A DNA stretch of 64,000 nt, taken from contig OZ218958.1 of assembly GCA_965112735.1 (NCBI GenBank), forward strand, positions 3,100,001 to 3,164,000, in the 5' to 3' direction. The notes beneath the pieces are model-generated. The model did no database searches. It had not been told where the DNA came from and saw only the letters and a list, made by a program, of their open reading frames with translations. A program made the position numbers and the translations under genes. Origin of the DNA: Phaeosaccion multiseriatum (taxonomy: Eukaryota > Ochrophyta, other classes). Below, piece after piece: positions 51,588 through 63,585 of the stretch (positions within the stretch are counted from its first letter, which is position 1; each line of letters starts with the position of its first letter).

Positions 51588-53740
51588 TCATGAGATGGCC
51601 TCCTCCATGGCCAGAAGCATGTCCAGGTCCTCCTCCTCCTCTCCTTCGTCAACTCGGACCCCCCCTCCCTGGCCAGGCAAGGGCTGTAGCGGCTGTTGCT
51701 GGCCTTGACCCGTGCCGCCGTGCTGCTGGGGTAAGAGCTGCTCCACACTGCTCACCACCCGCCCCAATGCTCCTCCTCCTCCTCCTCCTCCTCCTCCTCC
51801 TCCTCCTCCTCCTCCTCCTCCTCCTCCTCCTCCTCCTCCTCCTCCTCCTCCTCCTCCTCCTGCTGCTGCTGCGGCCTTCACCACCTCCCTCCACAGCGGA
51901 GACGTGGCCAGGGCAGACCGCTCTCCCACCACGACAAGGTGGTGCTTCGCCCTGAGGTCACAGATGGCGTAACAGCGCGACAAAGCACATGCGCATTCAG
52001 TGGCGGGATGAGTGAGTGAGTGAGTGAGTGAGTGAGCGAGTGAGTGAGTGCGTGAGTGCGTGAGTGAGTCAGTGAGTGAGTCAGTGTCAAGCGAGAACCT
52101 TTCTCTTCCCGAGCTCCAGCACTACAGAGAGAGCATCAGATCAGCATTGAGGCAGCGATCTTTCCCGGGCAGAGGAGGCTGTGGGCTTCAGCACACACCT
52201 GGAAATGGCCACATTCATCCTGTTTGGGTTCACGATGAAGCCCAAGCTGCTTGACGTTCGTGTGGCTTCTCCCGGGGGGTTTGTCGAGGACGGCACAAGG
52301 CAAAAGCACAGGCACAAGAGACGTACGTAAGCGTAAGGACGTAAGCGTAGGCAGAAGAGAGGCACAAATGTGGCTTCTGCTGGTCTCGCACACGCCCTCA
52401 TGCACTACACAGATACGCACCGCCCTACCCACCCACCCACCCACTCGCACGCACCCCCCCCCCCCCCCACCACCACCAAACACCCGCACACACAGCTCCA
52501 CGTACTTGCAAGTACAATGACGTCGCGCTCGGCACCCTGAAAGGCATCGACGGTGCTCAACTTGACCTCCTGTAGCTGTGGCTGAGCATGCACGTGGGCT
52601 GCCATCTCCTTCCGCACGAGGTGGCTCTGCGTCTTGTAGAGGCAAATCACCCCGATCTGTGCAGGGGAAAGGCCCGCACCACCGTTGCCATGCTGCACGC
52701 ACGCACGCACGCACGCACGCACGCGCAGCGCACATGGGGTTGCGTGATGCCATGGCAGACACCCAGTCACGCGTGAGAGGTTCGGGTCAGCGCTGCGTGT
52801 GAACGGAGTGGGAAGAGGTGCTACTATTCGTCTCCCTTGCTCCATCTCCCCCTCTCTCTCTCTCTCTGCTCTCCATATCTGCCTCTCCTCTCTCTGCCTG
52901 CGCCCCCTCACACGCCCCCCAACCTCCCTTCCTGCGGCCGCGTACCTGCAGCAATCGCCGCACCAGCGCTGCCACTGTGCGTGCCTCAAAGGCGTTGCTG
53001 ACGCTCCCTGAGGACGCATCTACACTCTCCTGCCCTCTCCCCGCAGTGTCCAGTAGCACCAGTGGGGGCGCCCCTCCGGGCAGGAGAGACGGCCTGTCTC
53101 CAGCGCCGATCCCGTCGCTGAGCCTATGTGTGTGTGCGTGCGTGAGGGTGATTTTGTGTGTGTGCGTGTGCGTGTGCGTGAGGGTGTGAAACCTGGGTAT
53201 GTGATTTATTCTTCTTGTACAAAACGTAAAAACAGGCGAGTGATTCATTCTCCGTTATGGAGAGGTTGCGTACGAGGCGGGTTGACAAATCAGGAAACAA
53301 GCAAAGCGCGTAGCGGACACACACACACACAGAGAGAGAGAGGGAGTAAAAAAGGGGTCTACTTTCCAACTCTCCACCTTCGCAGCTTGTCACACCACAT
53401 GCATCTCAGTCTCCTCACCTCCCTCCGTAGAAGAGCGAGTTGCTCAGAGCCGATAGCGCAGGGTGAGAGCGGTACTGACAGCCCAGCAGGAGGGGCTTCA
53501 GCGAGCCCCGAGCCCCAGCGAGGCGCAAGAACAAAGTCTTCTCCAGCGTGTCACGCGCACCGAAGCGCCGTTGCTTGTTGGCAGACAGCAGCGCCGTTTC
53601 GCGGAGGGGCAGTGGCAGCGGTTGTGATGGCGGGGGCTCTTTGCTTGTCATCTCTCGGGTGGCTCTAGCCTCTCCTCCTCCTCCTCCTCCTCCTCCTCCT
53701 CCTCCTCCTCCTCCTCCTCCTCCTCCTCCTCCTCCTCCTC

Positions 53741-53777
<37 letters not shown>

Positions 53778-53791
53778 TCCTCCTCCTCCTC

Positions 53792-53829
<38 letters not shown>

Positions 53830-55264
53830 CCACCATCCCCCACGCGACGACTCTGCTGCGTATCACCAACTGTGCTGCTTGCCCCGGCCATGCTGAGCAG
53901 GGTCCTACACACCGCCGCGGAATCGCCCCCCACCCCGCCGCCCCCTCCCCTTTCGCTCTTGGCGTTGGTGATGGTGTGGGCGTAGGCCAGGGTGGGTGGG
54001 AGTTGCATGGGATCGCCGACAAGCACGAGCCTCGACGCCTGGGCCATGGCTATGGGGAGGAGGGTCAGGGGCTCAATCTATAGGGGATGCACAGGGGAGA
54101 GGGAAAAGGGGAGGGAGGGGAGAGGGAGAGAGGGAGAGAGGGAGAGAGGACAGGAGGGACGGAAGAGGGGAGAGGGGGTGAGGCCAATCCCCGGGTAGTG
54201 GGTCGTACGCTTCGAGCGCTGTTCGATGGTTGGTTATGAAGTGCGCACCGCTGCCCCCCCCGATGCTAACAGCGCAGCTCTCACCTGCTGGCTGCACTCG
54301 TCGAGCACCAGTATTGGGTACCCGCCACCCCCACTCGTGCGCAACAGAGGCAGCGTGCTGGAAGCACACGTCACCCCCGTCACTCGGCTGCACCGGAGCA
54401 GATTGGCCTGGTGCTGCGCAAAGCGGGGGTCCTTTATCTTCGCCAGCAGCACCTCCAGCCCCTCCTCGCCTTCCCCTGAGCCTGGCCCCGACGCTGATGC
54501 TGACACGGGGGCTGAGGACGAGGAAGAGGGAGCTGTACGACCACTTCCACTGTCCTTGCCTTTGCCGCTGTTGTTGCTGCTGTTGCTGCTGCTGTTGCTG
54601 CTGCCGCCTCCCGTCATGAGACTCCGAAGCTCACGCTCCGCCGACGCCCTGACGTCTCCCGCGCTCCCACCTGCGCTGAAGGCCATCCACGGCAGCAGAG
54701 CCCTCGCCACACTCCGCACGCTTCCCACCCGACACAGCCGAGAGGCGTAGCCCTGACGCACCAGCCCGGTCAACACTCCGTCTACGGCAACGTTGGTGCT
54801 CGCACACACGAGGATGCGAGCCTCCTCCTCCCGCCTCTTGGGCCGCAGTCTGAGCGCCGCTCGAGCCTTGGCGTCCAGCTCCACGAGGGAGTCCACGAGG
54901 ATGCACAGAGCAACGAGAGTGTGCGATTTGCCGGCGCCGAACACGCCATGCACGAGGAGGACATCGTCTCGCTCACTGCCTCCTCCTCGCCCTCCTCCTC
55001 CTCCTCCTCCTCCTCCTCCTCCTCCTCCTCCTCCTCCTACCCCCCCTCCTCCTCCTTCTCCTCTTTCTTGCTGCTGCTCCTGATCCACGCAATGCTGTCC
55101 CTTCTGGCCTCGGCAAGTGAACCACAACGCCGCCCTCCTCAGCACGGCACTCTGACCCGTGTTGAGGCGGAAGCGCCCAATGATGCTCTCCAAGGCGGCG
55201 TCTCTCTCCGCCGTGGTCAAACTCAGGGTAAACACGCGGTCCCCCTCCCCCTCCTGTATCACCA

Positions 55265-55301
<37 letters not shown>

Positions 55302-57747
55302 CTCCATGCCATGCTGTAGGCCCACCTCTGGTCTCGACGCTCCCGCCAGCACAGTCCGCATGACCGGGACGGAGTGCAACCACCGGGCAGTGGTGCTGCC
55401 CTCGTCGCTGAGCATGCCACGGCTCCGTCCCATCAAGGCCGAGCCGCGGGGGGGCTGTGGTGAAGGTGGGGCAACCTCTTCCTCATCGTTCGCCCCTGTT
55501 CCACGGGGAATGTAGCCTTGGCGCAACAAATCCATCATGGCGAGTTCCGTCTTTAGAAAGGGAAGAGGGCAGACACAAGAAAGAGAAGGGGGGGCTGGGT
55601 GCCATGAGTTTTCGAGGAGGAAGAAGGGAAGGCTGGCTCAGTGGGACGCGTAGAAGGAGTACTTGGCACTATCTTCCTCTATCGCCGAGGAAAATGGGAA
55701 GGGCCATTCTTGAGGAGCTACGACAGAGGCAGAGGAAGCGTGCAGGGGCAGGCAAGACCCAAACACCCCCAAGAGCAAGCACGAAACTCAGAGCAAGTCT
55801 AAATCCGGCCCCTCCCCCTCCACCACCACCACCACCACCAAGACGTACCCTAGCGTTCAGCAGCCTCACCGCACAGCCGCTCTTCTTCCAGCCCCCTCGG
55901 CCACCACCCCCCTGCTGCTGCGCCCCTCCGCCCCTGAGCAGCACAGAGTCCGCCGGACCGTCGCACAAGAGCTCGACTCCGAGGAGCCCTTCTTTGGTGG
56001 GGGAGTGCCACAGCGATCGCACAAAGGTGGTGGCGCCCTCCTCCTCCTGCTGCTGCTGCCGCTGCCATGGACGGTGGTTGGGCGCTACCCCTCGCCTCCC
56101 TCCCACCCCGGCCCCACCGTCGCAGCAAGAGAAGCCGTCGCCACGCTCCCAGCTGAGCGCCCACACGTCTCCTGCAGCGTACCCGTTCGCGCGACTGTCC
56201 CGATGGTACTCCTTGTTCTCCTGGAAGTCGGGAATCTTCAGAAACAAGCGAGGCCGGTCCTTCCCGGTAGCAGCAGCTGCAGCGTCCTTATCTTGGTCGT
56301 CGTCCTCCTCTTGGTCCTCCTCTTGGTCCTCCCACCCTCGGCGCCTCTTCTTTCCCCACCCCGAGCTGCCCTTACTGCTCTTCTTGCCCTTCCACCTCCC
56401 ACCGCCCCATTCCCCGCTGCCTCCACCCCCGCCCTCGCGCTTGCCATTGGCTCGGAAGAGAACAATGTCAGCGTAAAAGTTCACCCCCCTCCTTCGTAGA
56501 AAGGCCTGTCGACCGCTGGCGTCCCGTAGCTGCCGCTGCTGCTGCCGCTGGCGCTGCTCCAAGGCGGCCTGGATGGCCTTCCTCCCCTGCCGCAACTTGG
56601 ACACTTGCTCATCCACCGCCAACTGCAACTCCTCTGTCAAGGCCACGGCGTACGAGAGGCGATAGGCGTCCAGCGAGGAGTAACTCTGAAGCAGGAGTGC
56701 ACGCCGTTCGGCCATGGGTTGCTGTTGTTGTTGTTGTTGTTGCTGCGGCTGCTGCGGCTGAAGGCCCGGTGGGCGCTCCTTCAGCGGAGTCTGCTGTGCC
56801 ACTTGCTGCGACACCGGTCCTTCGCCGCCCGGAGGAGAGAGAGGGGCGGGTGCAGGAGGAGGTCTAAGGCACAGGCGAAGTGGGGGCCGAAACGGGGCTC
56901 CTGAGACTGAGAACAGGGACGCGTTGGTCGACAGTCCGACGCCGCCCCCGTTCGGCCCCGCCGCAGCAGCAGGCGTAGCGTGACGAAGGGAGCGCTGGGG
57001 TGTAGGCGCATTGAAGCGAGAGCTGGAGCCCAGGCCAGAAGCGCGAGGCCTCGTAAAGCCCTTCCTGGGAGGAGGCTCCTGGTGGTTCTGCGACCCTTTT
57101 CCGAGAGCGGGGGGTGGCTGCTGGAATCCTGCTGCTGCCCCTGCTACTGCTCCACCTTGGCTTCCTCTTAACATCCCTATGGAAGTGGATGTAGCCGCGG
57201 GTGAAGAAGAGGCTGTGGCTGAGCGTTGAGGCGGTTTGAAGGCGCCCACACGTCGAAGCCCCACGGGCCGCGCCGCAGCGAAGGGAGCAGCGGAGGGGCG
57301 GGGCGTGGTCACTGCCGCCCTTCCCCTCGCTGGTGCTGCCAACAAGCCCCCACCTACTCCCGTTACCGTTGTTGCTGCTCCCCCTCCTCCTCCTGCTCCT
57401 GATCCTGCTGCTGCTGTTGCGTTGGGTGCTCCTGGGAGGGAGCTCGTGATCCCTGCGGCATCCACCTCGACGGTGTACCGGGCTAGCTTCAGGGTAACGT
57501 CAGAGGAAGCTCTTCTCTGTGAAGCTGCGATCAGATCTTGCACTTGCTCGGATGTGGCCTTCTCATCCTTGCCTCTGTACAGCTGAGCTCCGCTCTCTTC
57601 CAGCAGGGTCAGGCGGAAGGCCCCCCTTCCCTCTGCCCCTGCGATGGGGTCAAGTCGGAGCAGGCCGTCCGTCCACTTCTTCCTCTTCTTCGAGGCACTG
57701 TCCGTAGTGAATACACACTGAAAGTGGTGCTCCTGCTGCTGCTGCAT
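51588..57747 (-). CDS. ZGRF1: ZGRF1-like SF1 DNA helicase
   Basis: Seven exons: 57747-55849, 55550-54285, 54077-53419, 53123-52946, 52656-52506, 52268-52199, 51951-51588 (1528 residues, phases consistent; the 52268 acceptor could be 52265). The N-terminus (FQCVFTTDSASKKRKKWTDGLLRLD) matches the DUF2439 domain of ZGRF1 and yeast Mte1. The C-terminal UPF1-like helicase has HGVFGAGKSH (Walker A), STNVAVD, VLDECSQ (motif II), LVGDPMQLPPT (III), CQYRSHPALS (IV), STVDAFQGAERDVIVL (V) and NPNRMNVAISRAKHHL (VI). Human ZGRF1 is a 5'-3' helicase acting with RAD51 in crosslink repair and recombination. The GRF zinc finger was not found. Poly-Ala/poly-Gly inserts lie between motifs III and IV, ahead of Walker A, and near the C-terminus. 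Two copies of the dispersed 18-bp motif fall in exons 2 and 3. Identity is strong by recalled similarity. Confidence 0.88.
51771..51862. repeat. (TCC)n coding repeat, helicase C-terminus
   Basis: About 90 bp of TCC in the last helicase exon, read as poly-Gly. Confidence 0.9.
53676..53828. repeat. (TCC)n/(TGC)n coding repeats in the helicase
   Basis: Alternating (TCC)n and (TGC)n blocks in exon 3 of the helicase, read as poly-Gly and poly-Ala, placed between helicase motifs III and IV. A copy of the 18-bp motif follows at 53853-53872. Confidence 0.9.
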
Positions 57748-58020
57748 CCCTCCCGCCAACTCACAACTTTCAAACCTCTCTTACCACCCGGCCAAGAAGA
57801 CTAAAGACATTTCTCCCTCCTCCCCCGCGCTTCCCTCGACTCTTCCCCTCTTCAAACACGCCCCCAGATAGTAGCAAAGGAACCAGGAAGGCTGAAGCAA
57901 GGTAGATAACAGCACAGAAGGGAGAAAGAAGAAAAAAGGGTTTGGAGAACCAACACCAACACAAGTACTTCACAGATGGTGGGCATTTTGGCGCGTTAAT
58001 TTTTTTTTCCCTGCCAAAAA
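57748..58020. promoter_or_regulatory. Compact bidirectional promoter (helicase / O-fucosyltransferase)
   Basis: 273 bp between the two ATGs, AT richer than the surroundings, with ttggcgcgttaattttttttt at about 57988-58008. TTGGCGCG resembles an E2F/DP site (TTSSCGC), which would suit a DNA-repair gene; that link is inferred. Confidence 0.45.
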
Positions 58021-60618
58021 ATGATGGGCAAGACGGGGACCAGGAGGAGGCAAGAGAGAGGGGATGAAACAGAAATTTCCGAGAAGTTGACTCAGAAGAA
58101 GCTGCTTCCTTCCCGTCGTCATCGTCATCGTGGTTGGGCGTGCAAACTTTTCTCGTGGCTCTTTCTGCCAATATACTTTTCCTGCTCCCTTGGGCCCTGG
58201 CGCACTGGGAGCTTGGACCTTCGAGTTCCTACAAAGAGCGAGAGAGCTGCAGTGACGGCACGAGCTTGGTGGAGAGACTTGGAAGCAGCTTCACTGCTGC
58301 TGCCAGCAGCAGCAACTGCAGCACATGACGAAGGACCCCGCGCAGGAGTGGACGGCGTTTCAGCGCCAGTCCCAGGGCGGAGGGGGGGGGAGAGAGAGAA
58401 CAAAACAGACGATGAAGAAGACCGTGAGTCTGCGGCAGGGAAAGCTCTACTAGATACCACTAGGGCTACTGAGCAGCAGCAGCGCCCCAGAATGGCGGTG
58501 CTCGACTGCCGCGCGGTGCAGCACGGCGAGGGCAGAGATCGCATCCGAAACATCGCCTACTGGCAAGAAAGCTCTGCGGATAGGGAGCGCCTGCGCCATA
58601 GGCATCCCCACGGCCGTCCTCTTCGGTTTGCGACGTTCAGACCTGACCGAGCGGGGTGGAACAATGCCAGGTAAGAGGACCGGCTCGTGCCATAGCGCCA
58701 AGGGCTCGGGCACATCGCACGCACTACCCCGAGGGCCCCACAGGCGGAGATGTTCGATCCGTATCGACTCGTACATCCATCCATCTCTCTCTGTGTGTGT
58801 CTCGTCTACCTCTCTGCCTCTCCCTCTGCTGTTTCTTTGTCTGTCTGTATCTCTCTGCCTCGGCTCTCTCTCATTGCTCTCACTCGCTCTGCCTCTCGTC
58901 CTCTCTGCCTCTCCCCCATCTCTCTTCCCCTCCCTCGTTTTGCATCCCTCCCCCGCAGGATGGTCCTGGAGACTGTCATCTACTTCGCGCTACACACGGG
59001 GAGAGCCGTGGTCCTTCCCTCCTCCATGCCCATCTGGCACCTCCCCGGCGTGGACTGGCAGGATATCTACCCCACCGACAAGCTCAACCGCACAATGGAG
59101 GTCCTCTCTCTGCAGGAGTACATGCGGGAGATGGACCACTTTCCAGAGCTCATCTCCCTGGGACCGTCCTTCAGTCAGCAGACAAAGCAGGTGTGTGTGT
59201 CTCTCTGTGTGTGTGTGTGTGTGTGTGTGTTGTGTGTCGTGTGTGTGCATGTGTGTGTGCATGTGTGTGTGTGTGTGTGTGCATGTGTGTGTTTGTATGT
59301 GTGTGTATGTGTGTGTGTGTGCATGTGTGTGTGTGTGTGTTGTGTGTGTCGTGTGTGTGCATGTGTGTGTGCATGTGTGTGTGCATGTGTGTGTCCATGT
59401 GTGTGATGTTTTGGCATCACGCCTAAGCCAGCAGGACGACTTCTTCACCTGCTGTGGCACAGTCAACCCTCCTCGGATGAAACTGTCACTGGCATTGTGT
59501 CCTTCTTACTGACTGCATGTACCTTCTCCCCCTCCTCTTCGTTCGCTTCGCTCTCCCTCTTTCGGTCGATGACTGACTTATGACTGGACCCTGCTGCTGC
59601 TGCTGCCTCATGATGCCGATACTGGGCGCCCACCGGGGTATCCGTGGCCGACTTTCCCTCCCTTCACGCTCAGGCCCTGCGGGAGGGGAGGCTTGAAGAA
59701 GCCCACATGATGGAGAGGGTCGCGAGTGCGTCTGGACGGTACGTACACACGGTGCTTGTGTGTGGGAATACTGTCATTGAATCGATCACATCTGCACGCC
59801 CTCTCCCTCGCTGCACGTGGCCGTGACTTGGCCGTTTACCCTCTGTTACAGATTGGCTGACCCAACCCCTGCCACGCTTGCCTGCCATGCTTGCCTGCCA
59901 CCCGTGCCTGCCTGTCTGCCTATCGTACACGCAGGGCCGGAATCCCTCGCTTCCAAGCAAATGACATGGCCTTGCTCATGCCCGCAGAAAGCCATCTCCA
60001 GGGCGATGAACATTCCGCCATGGACACCGAATGGTGCGTGCGTGCGTGCCGAGTGAGTGTGCGTTTGGGGTGGGCGCGTGCGTGGCTGAGGGTATGACCG
60101 ACCGCCACGGACGATAAGCAATTGATCGGACCGTGTCCGTTTGGCTGCAGGGACCCCAACGCCCTCCTGGACTGCGAAAGTGCCAAACCTTTATGGTCTT
60201 CAAGCAGGTCATACCTGATCACCCCCGCTGCATTCACTCTCCTCTCCTCCTCATCTGCCTGCCCTGCCTTGGGTCATTCTGTGCCTGCACAAAAACCTCC
60301 GTTTCATTCCTCACAACCCCCCCCCTTAGGCTAAATGGCTGGGTGGGAGGCCGGGAGCGAAGGCCCTACACTGCTACCATGCAGAATGCCAGGTCCATCT
60401 TCTTCCCCAACGAAAACAACCCCGTGCGGCTGCTCACACACTACTACACGTTCGTGCTCCACCCCGACCGGCACGTCAACAACCTCATGCTCCGCACCAT
60501 GCGGGACAATCTGCACTACGACGAGAAGTTCTTCTGCAAAGCCAGTCAGGTGAGTACGTGCGTGAGTGCGTGAGTGCGTGCGTGACATGCTTGCCAGTGG
60601 GTGGGCGTGCGCGCTCGA

Positions 60619-60685
<67 letters not shown>

Positions 60686-62535
60686 GGTGGGCGTGGGTGG
60701 GTGGGTGGGTGGGCGTGGGTGGGCGTGTGCGTGTGTGTGCATGTGAGCGAATCGCGGGGTCAAAGGGTGTGGTGCTACCGTCTTCGCTGGCGGGGCAGCT
60801 CGCCTGGCCGTCCTTTCGTTCTTCGTGCGCATTGGCGGGCGCCTGCCCACCTTCCAGCTTTGGTCACACTCGATTGCCGCCCCGCGTCCGCAGGTGATGC
60901 ATCTGCTCCGGGAAGAGTCGGAGTCTGGCGAGTTTAGTACCTTCCACGTGCGGAGAGGAGACTTTGCCAAGACCTTCAAAGCAGAGCAATGGACTGCTGA
61001 GGACATGCTCAATAATACCAGCGCCTACCTTCAGGCAAGTGCCACACGGAAACAGAGGCAGATGGAGCGAGAGAGAGAGAGAGGGACAAAGAGAGGGAGA
61101 CGCAAGGAGAGAGACGGAGAGAGATGAGAGAGACAGAAAGAGATGGAGCGAGAGAGAAAGTGACTGAGCGAGGGAGAGAAAAGGGGGCAGAGAGAAGAGA
61201 GAGAGAGAGCGAGAGAGAGAGAGAGCGAGAGAGAGAGAGAGATTGAGATAGAGAACGGAGCAGAGGAAGAAAGACGTAAAGGGAGAGAGGGAGAGAAAGA
61301 CGAGAGGGGGGCAGAGAGAAGAGAGAGAGCGCGAGAGACGGATCGAGATGGACAGAGGCATATGGACAGAAAGAGAGAGATGAAGGGAGAGAGAGCGGCG
61401 TCTGGGGGTCAGGGGGCGGGCGTTGATGCGCGACACGTTCGGATTGGGCCGTCTGCTACCGCCTCCCCACGTGGAATAGATGCGTAGCTTCATTTCTGCC
61501 TCGACTCATTGAGCTTCATGAGCTGTGCACGCCCGATGGCGCTCACTCACGAAACAAATCACGCGCCCGCATTGGTGTGTGTGCGTGTGTGCGCCTCGGC
61601 ACCCTTTCCCCCTCCCTCCCGCCTCCCCCTGCTTCTTTTACCTCGTCGCACCCTCCTCCCTTCCTCTGAATTTCTCTTCCACAATTGGCAGGAGAACGAG
61701 GTCCTGTACATTGCCACCGACGAGCCAGACCTTAGCTTCTTCGACCCTCTAAAGCAGCGCTACAATGTACGCTTCCTACACGACTACGCGGAAAGAGCCG
61801 GATTGGACGGGGACGTGCCTTCCAAGCTGCTATGGTCCGTGCTAGATAGTATCATCGCCGCTCACGGGAGGACCTTCACTGGCACCCGCTACAGCACCTT
61901 CTCGGGCTACATCCACCGCCTCAGAGGGTTCTACGGACACCCCCGGGAACGCACATGGTGCGTGTGGCGGCACAGCACCGGTGGGGTCTCTGTCTAGGTG
62001 CCGTGCGTCTTGTTGAGGCTGGCTGGCTGGCTGGCTGGGTGGGTGGTTGGGTGACTGGGTGGCTTGGGAGGACTCTCCCATTGCCCTCACTCGCTCGCTC
62101 GCTTGCTTGACATGGTCATGGTGTTCTCTCACTCAGTTTGACTCCGGGAGGAATGCGGATAGGTCTTTTGGTTTGGCTTTTGTGTGGGCCCTATCTGGTA
62201 CCATGTGTCCTCACGACGTCAGAGACAGACATTGCCTGCAACCTCTCAGCCTCACTTATCGTCTACTGCACTGCACGCACGCACTCACGCACCGGGTGGC
62301 TCGTTCGACCCCATGACTCACTCCACAATTGAATCATTCCCACGGTACCATGTCCAATCCATCAATATCACTCGTGCTGCGACACAGGTTCTTCCACAAG
62401 GGCCAGGCCAGACCCTCGCACACTTCCGAGTACCCGCACCCCCCGTACTGGAAGCAGGAGTGGCCCTTCGCTTGGGAGGGGATTGACGACGTTCCGCCCG
62501 ACCCCGCTCTCTCGGAATACGCCCGCATAGAATAG
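58021..62535 (+). CDS. O-fucosyltransferase-family glycosyltransferase
   Basis: Nine exons: 58021-58670, 58959-59190, 59674-59738, 59935-60033, 60151-60207, 60330-60549, 60894-61034, 61692-61957, 62388-62535 (625 residues, phases consistent). Residues about 36-58 (CKLFSWLFLPIYFSCSLGPW) form a signal anchor, predicting a type II membrane protein of the ER/Golgi. The catalytic region shows family blocks: R.GWNNARM..E.VI.FAL.TGRAVVLP, FSTFHVRRGDFAKT (the HxRRxD donor-binding motif), VLYIATDEPD, and SKLLWSVLDSIIAAHGRTF.GTRYSTFSGYIHRLRG. These fit GDP-fucose protein O-fucosyltransferase-like enzymes (PF10250). Donor and acceptor are inferred from the family. Exon 7 ends CAG|GCAAGT, a GC donor. Introns carry GT and GA repeats. 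Confidence 0.87.
59190..59405. repeat. (GT)n array with GCAT and TCGT interruptions
   Basis: About 215 bp of GT repeat at the start of the second intron of the fucosyltransferase-like gene, beginning directly at the donor site. Confidence 0.9.
60617..60745. repeat. (GC)n-(GT)n-(GGGT)n compound repeat
   Basis: A short CG run passes into (GT)n and then (GGGT)n in the sixth intron of the fucosyltransferase-like gene. Alternating purine-pyrimidine DNA of this kind can adopt Z-DNA. Confidence 0.85.
61060..61400. repeat. (GA)n-rich intronic tract
   Basis: About 340 bp of GA and GAGC repeats in the seventh intron of the fucosyltransferase-like gene. Confidence 0.85.
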
Positions 62536-63585
62536 CCCCCCTGGGCGAGGTACGCACAAGCACAAGTTGGCAGCCGGTGCGTGTGCCAACAGGCCCGAGA
62601 AGAGGCGGCCAGGCCCGTCACGTTGCCACGGAGGAGCGAGGAGCGAGGAGCGAGGAGCGGGCGCGGGGAGGACGGAGATGGCCGGTGCTCAGCAGCAATG
62701 GCTGTACGACGCAAGCGTACCTTCACACATGCTTGACCGCCACAGCTCACTTCACTTCACTAGCACCAGAGATTGCTGTCACTTTCACTCATCCACCTTG
62801 ACATTTTCGAGCGCATGCACCTCTATGACACCTTGGTCGCATAGGGGTCGTGCTTCGAGGAGCAAGGGAGGAATGATAGTTCTTTTTTTGTCTTTCTTTG
62901 GGGGGAAATTGGTCGCTGCAATTTGCTTACATGTGCAATAAATAGCGCTCGGAAAACTTCGTCACTCGCTCTACTCGATCGAGGACTACCGTGAGCGCAC
63001 TCGCCAACAAGAGAAGCCGTGGGTAGGAAGCTCTCCGGTGGGCGGTGCCAACGACAGGCGAATGCCATCATTCTGCCTTCCTTTCGATTCCTTGTTGGTG
63101 GTGGGGGTGGTGCTTTGTCTTTGTCTCCAACAAATCTGTGACTGGTGAATATTTGGCGCTAAAAAGCGAATATGGCTAATTTATTTTCTGCCACAAACCT
63201 CCCTCTCTCTCTGAAGAGTTTTAAGGTAAGAGCTGGGGTAGGGAGGAAGAGGGGGCTTTGATGGTCTGTGATGCCTGTGTGCCCCTGGCTGTGTCCACTG
63301 TCTATGGGGGGGTGGGTTGCGCTGTAGAGGCTTTGCGTCTCTTGCCAATGTTTTTGTTGGCGCTGCTGCGTCAGATTCGTAGACTGAGGGATGATGGAGC
63401 CGCTAGTCTAGCCTCCCTCGCATTCGCACCTACTGAGCGACTACGGCCTCCCTTTCGTCCATATCTGCGCTCTCCTCCTCGCGCTGTACGGCGCTTTGTC
63501 TTGTCTCGGTTCTTGACTTGCTGCATGCATGTGCCTGTCTCCAGGCGTTTGATTCTGTGTAGCGCCCAAGGGAGCAACAAGCGCC
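62536..63585. other. Intergenic region
   Basis: 1.05 kb. It contains a (gaggagc)n stretch at about 62632-62660 and an AT-rich interval near 62880-62945 that may hold the fucosyltransferase-like gene 3' processing signals (aataaa at 62937-62942). The last 300 bp probably hold the promoter of the secreted-protein gene. Confidence 0.4.
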
